This document shows, piece by piece, positions 19,628 through 30,257 of a stretch of DNA of 64,000 nt. Position 1 is the stretch's first letter; each line of letters starts with the position of its first letter. The stretch comes from Malus domestica (taxonomy: Eukaryota; Streptophyta; Magnoliopsida; Rosales; Rosaceae). The notes under the pieces are model-generated. The model saw only the letters and a list, made by a program, of their open reading frames with translations. It was not told where the DNA came from and did no database searches. The stretch lies in NCBI RefSeq assembly GCF_042453785.1, contig NC_091674.1:30391501-30455500 (forward strand), read 5' to 3'. The position numbers and the translations under genes are program-made.

Positions 19628-22365
19628 TCATTGCCGAATTGACGACGAAGCTTTTTCTTGCACACCCATTTGCATGATATGGGTTTCATATCTCTTCGCT
19701 TTGGTGCTAGATTCCAAGCTTGATTTAGCTCCGTTGTAGTGACCTCTTCTCCCAACTTTGAACCACTCAGGTTCAGCTGCTTCTTCTTCTATGGCTGCGT
19801 TGACATATTTAGGATTTTGCTTCCGGATTCTTATTGACCTCCTTAGTTGTGATTGTGGAGTTAATACTTCCACTTCACTAGGTCTATCTTCTTCAAGTTG
19901 TTGATATATGTCAGCTTGCTAAGTATTTTGGGGCACTGCTTGCTCAACACCATCACCATCAAGTGAATCTTCAGACTCATCTGGTCTCGACTGGATTCGA
20001 ACAATTTGCTCCCTCATCTTCTGTTGCAGCTTATTTTCAATCTCTCTCGAATCAGGCAATGCCTCTTTATCTGAAAACCACCAAGAAGATGCTTCATCAA
20101 ACACCACATCTCGTGATGTGTAACACATTCCAATCGTAGGATCACAACATTTCCACCCTTTTCTTTGGTTGTCGTATCCCACAAAGATACATCGAACTGC
20201 CTTTTTGTCAAACTTGCTACGTAGGTGACTTGGAACAAATACATAGCACACACCGCCAAATACTCGAAAATAACTAACTGTAGGATTCATATCCCATAGT
20301 TTTTCAAATGGTGAGACAAATTATAACCTTGGTTAAGAAAGCATGTTGATCACTTGGGCTGCAGCTTTCATAGCTTCTGCCCAAAACCTTCCTGGTACAT
20401 TCTTGGCATGGAGCATACTTCGACATATTTCTGCAAGACGCCGGTTCTTTCTTTCTGATATGCCGTTCTGTTGTGGCGTGTTAGCACATATGAACTGGTG
20501 ACGTATTCTGCAATCTCTTGGATACTGGGAAAACTCATTCGAGGTATATTCTCCTCTATTATCCGTGCGTATGCAACGGATCTTCTTTCCCACTTCTCCT
20601 TCAACTATCTCCTTAAACTCTTTAAATTTTAAAAATGTTTCAGATTTTTCTTTCATAAAGAAAACCCACACATACATGAAGAAGTCATCAATGAACGTCA
20701 CCATGTATCGCATCCCACTTATCGATGGTTGCTTGACGGGCCCGAACACATCGGAATGAACCAACTTCAACGGCTCTTTCGCTTTAAACTTCGACTCTTC
20801 GTATGGTAGTTGATATGCTTTACCATACTGGCATCCTGCACAAACCGTGTCTATTCTCACATCAAGCTGAGGTAGCCCCTTAAGCATTGACTTCTTCATC
20901 ATCATATTTAGCTTGTGATAGCTAACGTGACCTAATCTCATGTGCCATAAATTAGCTGTCTCATTCTTCCTTGTCTTGTCTACGTATACAGTTTCTACTG
21001 ACATTACATAGACTGACTGCAGTCGCTGTCCCTCCATTGTTGGCGTCCCTAAGATCTTGAAGTGTCGATACACCTTCACATCTCATGGACCAAACAAGAC
21101 ATAATTGCCCAATGACGTCAGTTGCGGCACTGAAAGCAGATTTTTCTTCATACCTGGAACATGGTAGACATCTTGAAGCGGCACATGGTTAGTGTTGTAT
21201 CGGGGCTCAATTACTATCTTACCGATATGAGCAATCGGTAACTTCGAGTCGTCAGTCGTCACCACCAAGCGGCCTCTTTTGTACTCAGTCAGACTTTGTA
21301 ACTTTTTCTCATCACCTATCATATGGTTTGAGCAGCCTGAATCCACGATCCAATCATTATGGTAGTCAATAGACTCCGAACTCGCTGCTGTGAGAGCTGA
21401 CTCTTGCTTCTCCATAGCAATGGATGCTTCAGTGTCCCATTCTTCATCCAGGGCTAAAGACGCAACGACGTCCCAATCATCTTCACTTTTCTTTTCTGAG
21501 TTGACGACGTTACTTTTTGCAGGCCTTTTGAACCAGCAATTATTCGCCATATGACCCTTCTTTCCACAATTGTAGCACTTGCCCTTAAACCTTTTATTGC
21601 TCTAGGATTGACCACGGTTGCCGTGATACTTCAGAGCTCCCATAGCCGAGAACTCCCTCCTCCTTGATAACCTTTTTCCTTGTCATCATTTCTTTTAGAT
21701 CCACCACCAGCACGCTGCTTAAAGCTGCATTTACTTTTGGTGTAGAGCGCTTCCTCCTCACCTCTTGACGAGACCCTTCCCATTTGCTTTGTCAAAGCTT
21801 CTTGATCGGCAAACAAATTCTCAAACTTAACAAGTGATGGTTGGGTCGGCCATCCTTGTATAGCGGCAACGAAACCTCGATATTCGAGTCTCAATCCATG
21901 GATAATTATTCTTTTTATCCTGGATTCTACAATGGCAGCACTAGGATCTAACTCAGAAATTTCACGGCAAATAGACTTTACCTTATGAAAATATTCGGCA
22001 ATCGTCATGTCTCGTTGGGCCACCGATAATAGCTCATTCTCGAGAAGTTGCAATCTTGTATCGTTCCTCTTTGAAAAAAGTGTGGCGAAGGTGTCCCAAG
22101 CTTCTTTTGGTGTCTTGGCCTTCCGTATGTGCTCCAACATGTCATCTTCAACTGTGGTTTTTAAGGCAAACATGGCCTTACCTTCCTTGATCTTCCACTT
22201 CCTCAAAATGCCACTGATGTCTTCTTCCGGCTGCGTAACTTCATTACCGCTAACGACATCCCAAAGATCTTGGCCTTGTAGGTAAGACTCCATACATGTT
22301 GCCCATGTGTTGTAATTTTTGTTGTTTAACTTCTTGATTCCTCCAACAACTTGAAAATCTCCCAT
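19628..22365 (-). pseudogene. Copia A gag-protease-integrase relic without reverse transcriptase
   Basis: Gag (22365-21631) starts MGDFQVVGGIKKL and shows the UBN2-type copia Gag fold. A CCHC knuckle CYNCGKKGH follows in another frame near 21560 after a frameshift and a stop. Protease has DSGCSNHM (within 21083-21550). Integrase (20333-21079) has the HHCC zinc site starting [23 protein letters not shown] and TPQQNG, i.e. the D,D and E regions. The integrase C-terminus follows at 19919-20290. Reading stops at the very start of reverse transcriptase (PISCKWV in a shifted frame near 19680). The palm, YVDD and all of RNase H are absent, and the polypurine tract follows at once. An internal deletion of roughly 1.5 kb fits. 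Confidence 0.9.
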
Positions 22366-22741
22366 CGTGTCGGATAAACTTTGATAAGCCGAACAAGATT
22401 AATGAATAATCTTGCGAAGTACTAAACTTCTCACGATTCTTAAAAACTTCACTAGAGACGTCCCTGATCGTACCGCTCTAATACCAATTGTTGAGGAAAA
22501 ACTTAGAGTACACAACTCTAACAAAAGTGTTGGAGAGACAACACAAGTAAACAAATTACTTGTATTACACACACAAAGTATTACAACACAAACTCTTAAG
22601 GACACACTTGAGAAGCTATGACACTCACTCACTTTCTAGAGACAAACTCTAGACCACTCACACTCCTCACAAGACTATTCTTGCTTCTCACTCTCACTTG
22701 GTTGCCTTCTTCTTGGCTACAAACTTACAACACCACACCCA

Positions 22742-22787
22742 TATTTATAGGGCATGTTTGCCGACTTATACATTCACTAGAATTTTC
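22742..22787 (-). promoter_or_regulatory. LTR core promoter of Copia A: TATA box and an HSE-like motif
   Basis: On the minus strand TATAAATA lies at 22742-22749, and the palindromic GAAttTTC at 22780-22787 lies about 30 bp upstream of it. This is a sensible layout for an LTR promoter. The same two sites are kept in the other LTR (3434-3441 and 3472-3479). The function is inferred from motif and position only. Confidence 0.55.
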
Positions 22788-23063
22788 TAGTGCATTGATC
22801 ATGCACACTCTTCCATCTCTTTTGCTAAACTGACTTACCTAGTCGGTGAGATTGAGTTCTTCCAATTTCAGCCAATATGTTTCTAGATTCTACCACAAAC
22901 AAAAACATTTTATATTTTCTTAAGCAAAAGGCGGTGGACTTGACTATACCACCAATTGCTGCACTTTGCTAGAGTTTTCTAGCATATCACTTCACCAATA
23001 ATAGCTTGCTAGAATTGTCTAGCATATTCAAGCATGCACCGGCCACCTTAATATTACTTGCTA

Positions 23064-23076
23064 GAATCTTCTAGAA
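23064..23076 (-). promoter_or_regulatory. Three-unit heat shock element in the U3 of Copia A
   Basis: GAAtcTTCtaGAA is a perfect alternating nGAAnnTTCnnGAAn array, the binding-site pattern of heat shock factors. It lies about 40 bp inside the LTR start on the minus strand. The other LTR keeps the same pattern with one changed spacer base (19550-19562). Whether it is heat-responsive is untested. Confidence 0.5.
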
Positions 23077-23112
23077 TCCAAACACCAATTGGGCTGGTGT
23101 TGATCTTCAACA

Positions 23113-23703
23113 AAGCATAGTCATTACTAATAAGTTCTAATAATGGTCTCCTTTTATAGTTGAGGACGCTTTTGTCATCGACCAATATGGGACTCTAGGA
23201 GGTTTCTGATGTTGACACGTGTAACATTGTGATTAATCTCCTGGTTGGAAAGAAATTCTTGTGCCTTGGCAAGAGGTTTCTGATGTTGACACGTGTAGCG
23301 TTGTGATGATCTCCTGGTTGGAAAGAAACTATTGTGCCTCGGCAGGGGGCCTCAACACGAATCTTTCAATGCGACTCTGAAAGTATAAAGTTGGTTGGTG
23401 CTAGATAATTTCGGAATTAGTGAAGGATGGTACAAACACAATTAAAAGCAAAATTAATAGACAATTGTTATGATGCAGTATAAGACAAATTGGAAGGCTA
23501 GCTTAATATGATACAATGCATTATATGTGAATTAAGGTTTTCAAACAGATTATAATAATAACACATTCTGCAGGCTAGAGAGTATCTCTCTCCTGCAGTG
23601 AATTTTCGGTTACAAGGGGAATCCAACATTTACTTCTCGTCTTCCCAAGCCACTTGAGCTAAGACTCGTACAGAGGTTTTATTCCACTTAGTCGTATAAA
23701 AAA
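23113..23703 (-). repeat. SABATH spacer resuming after Copia A
   Basis: Continues 2411-3196 and leads to the 3' flank of SABATH copy 1. It matches 34213-34563, 49866-50375 and 39903-40150. It contains two near-identical stretches ('gttgacacgtgta' at about 23213 and 23288), a local duplication also present at 34314 and 34388. Confidence 0.85.
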
Positions 23704-24719
23704 GGGAAAATTAGGTTTATATTCTTATTTTTATTACTCTATTGATTAAAATTCTATTTATTTTCAATTTTTGATCAAGGTCCTTAGGTATTAATAATAT
23801 CATTAATTATTTGAATTATAATTTTTTTTATTTTTAAATATATTCCTTTAATGTTAAAAATATTACAATTAGTATATTTATATTTATAGCTAAATTTTTT
23901 ATCATATATTTTTATTTTAGTTTGTACCTATTTTTAATTTGCAAATATTTTTTAATTTCTACCAATTTTCTTTTCATTTTTAATTTGTACCCATTTATTA
24001 TTTTCTTTTTGTGCCCATATTTTTTAAAGTTTTATTTGTGTTTGTACCCATGTGTATACCGTCACGTGACATTGTATATTTAATCAATGATAGAAAAATT
24101 ACATATGGTATATTTATGTTTTATGCCTAAACTTTGTATCATATATTTATATTTTTAGTTTGTACCCACTTTTAATTTGCAACATTTTTTTTTAATTTGT
24201 AGTATTTTCTTTTTAGTTTTATTTTATACCCATGTATTAATTTCTTTTAGCGCCTATATTTTTAAAAATTCATTTGAATTCATAATTTTTAATCTTTTAT
24301 CTGTACCCTAATTTATTTCTAATGTATCCATTCTTCTTTATTAATGTACCACTTTTTTATATGTGAAATGTACCAATTTTTTTGTAACATGTACCACTTT
24401 TTTTTTAACACTATGGATACATTCTTTTGCCATTTATTATTTCTTATTTTTACATAGTTTTTATCCATTTATTCAATCAAAATGTTTGAATTTTTTTTAT
24501 TATAACCGTTTCTAATAGTATTAGAATGAGGGATTTTAAATTTATAGGATTATAAATCTCATAAAATATTAAACAATTAATGTCAAAACTATAAAAATAT
24601 AAATATTAATAGTAATATAATGAGGTGTACAAAGTCAAGGGACTTTGATCAAACTTTGTATACTATTAAGGTTTTAATCAAAGAATGTTAAGGATTAGGG
24701 ACCGCATCCAAAATATCCC
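23704..24719. mobile_element. AT-rich Mutator-type MITE (1016 bp) in the 3' flank of SABATH copy 1
   Basis: A 9-bp duplication TATAAAAAA flanks it (23695-23703 and 24720-24728). The other copies have this site once (near 40139 and 50373). Ends are gggaaaatt...aatatccc, with imperfect terminal inverted repeats that also share ttgatcaaag/g. The inside is AT-rich with many drifting 'gtaccaattttt'/'tacccatttt' phrases and no ORF. The superfamily is inferred from the 9-bp duplication. Confidence 0.75.
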
Positions 24720-24805
24720 TATAAAAAATGAAACTAACATAACAATGAAGCAAATGAAATTTGACAACATCTTCATGAGTACTGAGACATCATGTTCGCA
24801 TCATT

Positions 24806-26118
24806 TTACTTGCGCTTAAGCACGGCAAGAAAGATGATTGCAGTTTCAGTCGCTGACGCAATGATGGAGGGTTGCACTTCAAGTTTCTTGAGATACGAGT
24901 CAAAGAGCTCATCTAAGATTTCTTCTCCGAATTGCTGCTTGATGACTTCCTCAAGGGCAGCTCTCGCGTGAGATACAAAGAGTTGGCTTGGAGAGACAGT
25001 GGGAGGAATCCGAATGTGAGGTACCGTTTCCAACTTCTTTAAACTAAAATATTCATTTCGTTCTACAGCAGCTTCCAGTTCTTGGGGAGTCATGTAATAC
25101 ACAGGAAAGTTAAATGTATCTACTTTATCTTCACTTACTACTCCCAGCGCAAAGGAAAAACACATGGAAGCCATAAATAAAATTTCTTGTGTAATTAAAC
25201 GCAAAACGAGAAATAGAAATACCATTGCTCACCTTCCTAGCCATGTCCATGAGGCAAGACCCTATAAGTTGAAAGCTCACATTTCCCACAGAGTCAGAAT
25301 GAGGAACAGTATTGGGCCGGCCTGGAATGACGAGTACCATGATTCCTCCGTCTGCAATCTCTTGTGCCCTGGCATTCAGAAAGCACTCCATGTCCTCAGC
25401 ATGTTGAGCTTCGTAAGCCCTTACGACTTCATCAGGGGAGTTTGAGTAATGAATTCGTCCTTTGTTCCATGCTGGACTTTTTTGTCCACCACCACTTTTG
25501 GTACTCTAGAAAGCCAATGAAGGGCAAAAGTTGAATGAAAAAAAATGAATAGACGTACTAGGAAATAGACGACCATAGAAAGAATCCGGCATGCCGCAGC
25601 GTAGTATCGCCTGGTCTGCGGGAGGGATTTGAAGAGCCTGTTAAAATCATTCAGAGTATGATCATTAAAGAAGACCTGAAATTCAGGGATCTGCGAATTC
25701 AGCCCTTGGCTGTGAAACTTGAATTCCACAGCTTCGATTATGTTTTCAACTGAGATAAATGTGTTTGGCCCGACAGAGCAACCCAAATCAGCAATGTAAA
25801 AGGTGTTAGAAGATAACAAATCGAGCTTTTCTGCAACTGCCTTGCTTAAAAGTTCTTTGGCACCATCCACCGTTCCTTTCTGCAAGGATTTACAAAATAC
25901 AAAATCATTGTTCGAGTTACCGGTTGTGCCTTAGTTCGTCCTGAATTTCGTGTACAAAGAGATCAAGGACTTCGATAAAAGTGAGCAGTACAAAATAAGA
26001 ATTGAAATGAATTCATATAAACCTGAAAAGTTGAGTTGTTGGCATAGCTGTTGGGGCCATCTCCACCTTTCATTGGATACTCTTCGGAGAACTTACTTGT
26101 TTCCTCGACTGCAGCCAT
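24806..26118 (-). pseudogene. SABATH methyltransferase copy 1, frameshifted
   Basis: Exon 1 26023-26118, exon 2 25233-25879 (647 nt where the intact copies have 648 or 657), exon 3 24806-25144. Against copy 2, exon 2 has a one-base loss near 25593 (GCGGG to GCGG), a one-base gain in an A tract near 25540, and a one-base loss near 25480. The first two nearly cancel and the third shifts the frame to a stop. The acceptor of intron 2 reads CTG instead of CAG (25145-25147). The SAM loop DLGCSVGPNT and the NDHTLNDFN segment are still readable. It lacks a usable reading frame for the C-terminal half. Confidence 0.92.
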
Positions 26119-26242
26119 CTCTTTCTTTCTCTATGTTTCTCTGTTGTGTATGTCATGTATTGTATCATGGGGGGTCATTATTCTTGTATCTGCATTTCGG
26201 CCGTTCCTACTCTACTACCTGACGCTATCAAAAGAAGAAGTA
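26119..26242 (-). repeat. SABATH copy 1 upstream flank, proximal part
   Basis: 124 bp upstream of the copy 1 start codon, up to the RTE composite. The last 17 bp (26226-26242) are the left target duplication. The flank resumes at 33530. Confidence 0.85.
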
Positions 26243-26861
26243 CAACAACAACAACAACAACAACAAAGCATTTTCCCACTAAGTGGGGTCGGCTATATGA
26301 ATCCTAGAACGCCATTGCGCTCGGTTTTGTGTCATATCCTCCGTTAGATCCAAGTACTCTAAGTCTTTTCTTAGGGTCTCTTCCAAAGTTTTCCTAGGTC
26401 TTCCTCCACCCCTTCGGCCCCGAACCTCTGTTCCGTAGTCACATCTTCGAACCGGAGCGTCAGTAGGCCTTCTTTGCACATGTCCAAACCACCGTAACCG
26501 ATTTTCTCTCATCTTTCCTTCAACTTCGGCTACTCCTACTTTACCTCGGATATCCTCATTCACAATCTTCTCCTTTCTCGTGTGCCCACACATCCCACGA
26601 AGCATCCTTATCTCCGCTACACCCATTTTGTGTACGTGTTGATGCTTCACCGCCCAACATTCTGTGCCATACAACATCGCTGGCCTTATTGCCGTCCTAT
26701 AAAATTTTCCCTTGAGCTTCAGTGACCTACGACGATCACACAACACGCCGGATGCACTCTTACACTTCATCCATCCAGCTTGTATTCTATGGTTGAGATC
26801 TCCATCTAATTCTCCGTTCTCTTGCAAGATAGATCCTAGGTAGCGAAAACGGTCGCTTTTT
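26243..26861 (-). pseudogene. Truncated RTE 3' end with (TTG)n tail
   Basis: Minus-strand sequence reads [20 protein letters not shown] and on to EDMTQNRAQWRSRIHIADPT, the last ~200 residues of RTE reverse transcriptase, then the 3' tail rich in TTG. It is roughly 88% alike at the protein level to the same part of the ORF at 30258-33416, so it is a different copy. Homology stops at about 26861. Confidence 0.88.
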
Positions 26862-28311
26862 GTGATCGTCGCTAGATTGCTCCGGTCATTAGTGTGGATA
26901 AGTATATAAATGGATAGAGATAGGAAAGCAAACACCAGATGTACGTGGTTCACCCATATTGGCTACGTCCACGAAATAGAGGAGTTCTCATTAATTGTGA
27001 AGGGTTTACACAAGTACATAGGTTCAAGCTCTCTTTTAGTGAGTACAAGTGAATGATTTAGTACAAATGACATTAGGAAATATTGTGGGAGAATGATCAC
27101 GTAATCACGAAACTTCTAAGTTCCGGAGTGTGGTATTGTCTTGACTTGCCTTATCTGTCTCGTAGGTAGATGTGGCATCTTCTCTGGAAGTACTCTTCCT
27201 CCATCCAGGGGTGGTATCTTTAACTGGTGGAGATGCACAAGGTAATGTATCAATTCGCGATACAAACCATGTAGTAGGAGTCCTCCAAGTCGCTGAGCTA
27301 GGGGATCTGCTGAAAGAGGTGACAGACAAGGTAAGCAATCAGAGCTCCAAGCAATCAGTCCCAGATCAGAACTTTGATTTCGAGTTCCGGCTGATTGTTC
27401 ACATTCTCCCTATCTTGCAGGCAGCATGAATGATAAAGAGAAGAAAAATGAGAATAGATGATATGGGATACTTTTGCTTTTGAAGAAATAACTTTCCACA
27501 GGCTTATTCTTGAACTGGGCTGGAGGGTTTTCTAGTTTCCTCCAGAGTATAAGGCCGACTGAAGAATTTGAGGGTCAAAACAAGTCCATCAAATCTATAG
27601 TACGTTCGACCCTGCTGATATGTGATACTTTTGCTTTTGACAGAGTAGTGGATGTATCGGCACGTGTGCTGTTACGCTTGTCTCCACATGCTTCCTTGTA
27701 TCCTTCTCACTTGCCCTATATGTTCCTCAGGCAGATGCAGTATCTTCCCTGGAAGCATAAGATGTTAAAGATGAGTACTCGAGAGCAATGTCAGGTAAGT
27801 AATCAAGTAAGGGGTTCCAGGCAGTCAGTTCCTGACTGTAAGCTTGATTCCAAGTGCTGACTGATTGCTCTCTTTCTCCTTGTCTTGCAGGTAAGAACAA
27901 TGCCAAAGGAAAAGACAGGGAAAAAACATGATATGGGATACTCTTGCTTTTAACCCTGATGATATGAGATATTCTTGCTCTAGTATAGCTTGTTTGCAGA
28001 GGTATTATCGGGGGGGAAGAAAGCTGAATATTTCGAAAGGCTTCTTTAGGAGTGCCCTCTCAGACATGAGGAAGGGTTGAGCATTTTTGCAGATCTGCCT
28101 GTCTGTTGGGGATGGAGGTCAACATATATAGGAGTCTCCCTAACAACAAGTAGTAATGCTATTCCTTTACCCTGCTTGGTCATAACACGGTAGTGGGAGC
28201 TGCCAACTTCACATGTTTTAACTTTGTCAAAGCACTTTGAAAAAGTGGTCTGTGGTATCTGGAAAGCTGATGTTGCGTGTAAAGATTACAGACAAGCTTT
28301 ATCCAAGGAGA

Positions 28312-28572
28312 TCCGGCTCTTGAAGTTGGGAAAGTGGTGCCTCTTCGGTTTTCGAACAAGCAATCCTGTCGGAGATCTGGCTCTCGAGATTCGGATAACG
28401 ATGCCTTTTCGATTTTTGAGAAAGCAATCCTGCTAGGGGTCTGGCTCTCGAGATTCGGAGAGCGGTGTCTCTTCGATTTTTTAGAAAGTAATCATGTTGG
28501 GAGTCTGGCTCTCGAGATTCGGAGGGCGGTGCCTCTTCGATTTTGGAGCAAGCAATCTTGTTGGGAGTGTTT
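28312..28572 (+). repeat. Tandem repeat of about 64 bp, four units
   Basis: Units contain 'ctggctctcgagattcgg', 'gcctcttcgattttt' and 'aagcaatc.tgt.ggag'. They drift in sequence but keep spacing. Part of element F. Confidence 0.85.
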
Positions 28573-28999
28573 TCTCGAATGTGAGAAAAGGTTGGGCATG
28601 TTTGCTAGTCTATCTTGCCACGAAGTACAGAGGTTGACACACAGGGACTTTCCAATTATCCAGCAGTGGTACTGTTCCTTTACCCTTATGGGTAATAATA
28701 TGGTAGCTAGACCTTCAAAATTTATGTGTCTAAACTTTGTTAGTGCTGTTTCTTTGCTATTCTTTTACCCTTCTTGGTCAGAGCAGTGTAGTGGGAGCTG
28801 CAAGCTTCACGTGTCTCAACTTTGTCAGAGAACTTTGGCAAAGTTATCTGTGGTACCCATGAGCTAATGTTGCGTGTAGGAAGTAGGTGATTGAACAGTA
28901 AGATTCATGTGCTTTCTACTTCACCAGAAATCTTGGACATAATGCCCATAATTTTCGCAAAGCTGACAGGTGCTGACAAGGCTGGAAAAGTAGGTGCCT

Positions 29000-29188
29000 C
29001 TTCGATTTCTAAGATCGGCCCTCGTGGTCTCTGAGCAGCCCAGCTTTTGAGAAAGCAAGCGCCTCTTCGATTTCTGAGATCGGCCTTCGTGGTCTTTGAG
29101 CAGCCCAACTTTTGAGAAAGCAAACGTCTCGTGATCTCTGAGCAGCCCAGCTTTTGAGAAAGCAAACGCCTCTTCGATTTCTGAAGCT
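29000..29188 (+). repeat. Tandem repeat of about 64 bp, three units
   Basis: Units contain 'gcctcttcgatttctgagat', 'ctgagcagcccagcttttga' and 'gaaagcaa'. They share the 'cctcttcgattt' and 'gaaagcaa' phrases with the array at 28312-28572, so the two arrays are related. Confidence 0.85.
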
Positions 29189-29317
29189 CCGTCTAGTGCA
29201 GATTTTTATAGAGGCTGGCATTAAGTTCCAAAGCACACTTGAATCTCCACCAGTAGAAGCTCCATTCTTGCACTTCTAAGATCTTGATTTGTCCGACCTC
29301 TTCTCTCTTCAACACCT

Positions 29318-29998
29318 TTGAAAATGTATGGCCCATCCGACCGTCGTTTTAACTTGAACCTTGTTGAAGAGGCAGCCACGCCTTCTCCAGACAACATATG
29401 GCGCCCATCCTTCGTCTCCCCTACTGGTCCTCTTACTGTTGGGGATTCCGTGATAAAGAATGATATGACCGCTGCGGTAGTGGCCAAGAACCTTCTCACT
29501 CCCAAAGATAACAGACTACTTTCCAAACGGTCTGATGAGTTGGCTGTTAAGGATTCTCTGGCTCTCAGTGTTCAGTGTGCAGGTTCTGTGTCTAACATGG
29601 CCCAACGCCTATTTGCTCGAACCCGCCAAGTTGAATCATTGGCGGCTGAAGTGATGAGTCTCAAACAGGAGATTAGAAGGCTCAAGCATGAGAATAAACA
29701 GTTGCACCGGCTCGCACATGACTATGCTACAAACATGAAGAGGAAGCTTGACCAGATGAAGGAATCTGATGGTCAGGTTTTACTTGATCATCAGAGATTT
29801 GTGGGTTTGTTCCAAAGGCATTTATTGCCTTCGTCTTCTGAGGTTGTACCGCGTAATGAAGCTCCAAATGATCAACCTCTGCTGCCTCCTCCGTCTAGGG
29901 TTCTGTCCAGTACTGAGGCTCCAAATGATCCCCCTTCAGTGCCTGCTCTTTCTGGGGCTCTACCGACTGCTGAGACTTCTCCTAAGCAACCTTTGTGA
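29318..29998 (+). CDS. Uncharacterised coiled-coil protein of element F (226 aa)
   Basis: The ORF opens MKMYGPSDRRFNLNLVEEAA. Residues about 90-155 form a heptad-like helix (ARTRQVESLAAEVMSLKQEI, then RRLKHENKQLHRLAHDYATN) ending in a basic stretch KRKLDQMKE. The last 50 residues are proline-rich, with two repeats of EAPNDxP. There are no membrane segments, zinc knuckles or catalytic motifs. I recall similar ORFs in repeats of Rosaceae genomes but know no function. It has no stop or frameshift while the surroundings are non-coding, which hints at selection on the element. It could be a Gag-like structural protein or a captured host gene; neither is shown. Confidence 0.6.
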   Translation: MKMYGPSDRRFNLNLVEEAATPSPDNIWRPSFVSPTGPLTVGDSVIKNDMTAAVVAKNLLTPKDNRLLSKRSDELAVKDSLALSVQCAGSVSNMAQRLFARTRQVESLAAEVMSLKQEIRRLKHENKQLHRLAHDYATNMKRKLDQMKESDGQVLLDHQRFVGLFQRHLLPSSSEVVPRNEAPNDQPLLPPPSRVLSSTEAPNDPPSVPALSGALPTAETSPKQPL

Positions 29999-30257
29999 AG
30001 GCTCCCTCTTGTTTGTTTATTTTGACTCATGTATATGTACATATTTGTGACTTATCGGGGATATCAATAAATAGCTTTCCTTCATTTCAACGTATTGTGT
30101 TGAATACACCAAAGCCTTCTTCGCTAAGTTCTCTGAATTTTCTTTTGTTGAAGCTTGTATGTTGAAGCTTTGTGAGTGGAGCATGTAGGTTGAGGTAGTA
30201 TTCCCTTAATTTCCCGAGTGAGGAAAACTTCTCGGTTGGAGACTTGGAAAATCCAAG

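Larger units (their letters stand above)
3197..23112 (-). mobile_element. Copia element A, minus strand, host of a nested insertion
   Basis: LTRs run tgttgagg...cttcaaca. The 5' LTR is 22489-23112 (624 bp). The 3' LTR is split into 3197-3684 and 19479-19598 by element B. The target duplication is gagca (3192-3196) against aagca (23113-23117), one base apart; the paralogous empty site at 49865-49870 reads aagca. A primer-binding site TGGTATTAGAGC, one mismatch from the usual tRNA-iMet complement, lies at 22475-22486 on the minus strand. The polypurine tract is at about 19599-19610. The element's own length without the insertion is about 4.1 kb. The LTRs differ by a 19-bp and a 3-bp indel plus point changes, so it is not young. 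Confidence 0.92.
22489..23112 (-). repeat. 5' LTR of Copia A
   Basis: Full 624-bp LTR, read on the minus strand from TGTTGAAGATC to CCTCAACA. It holds a TATA box and heat-shock-element-like motifs in the U3 part, listed separately. The partner LTR is 3197-3684 plus 19479-19598. Confidence 0.92.
26862..30257 (+). mobile_element. Unclassified repeat element F with a coiled-coil ORF
   Basis: Lies between the two RTE parts. The left part (26900-27050) holds 'gatgtacgtggttcaccc' and 'ggctacgtccac', phrases also found in the LTR of element B (3760-3800). 27130-28200 has repeated modules with 'atgggatactttt'. Two tandem arrays follow, then a plus-strand ORF. No LTR pair, terminal inverted repeat or target duplication was found, so the class stays open; a large retrotransposon derivative is the likeliest. 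Confidence 0.55.

Noticed and set aside
29318-29998. Considered a bZIP transcription factor because of the basic and leucine-rich stretch
   Set aside because: The basic residues follow the heptads instead of preceding them, the bZIP N-x7-R signature is not seen, and the ORF is part of a repeat.
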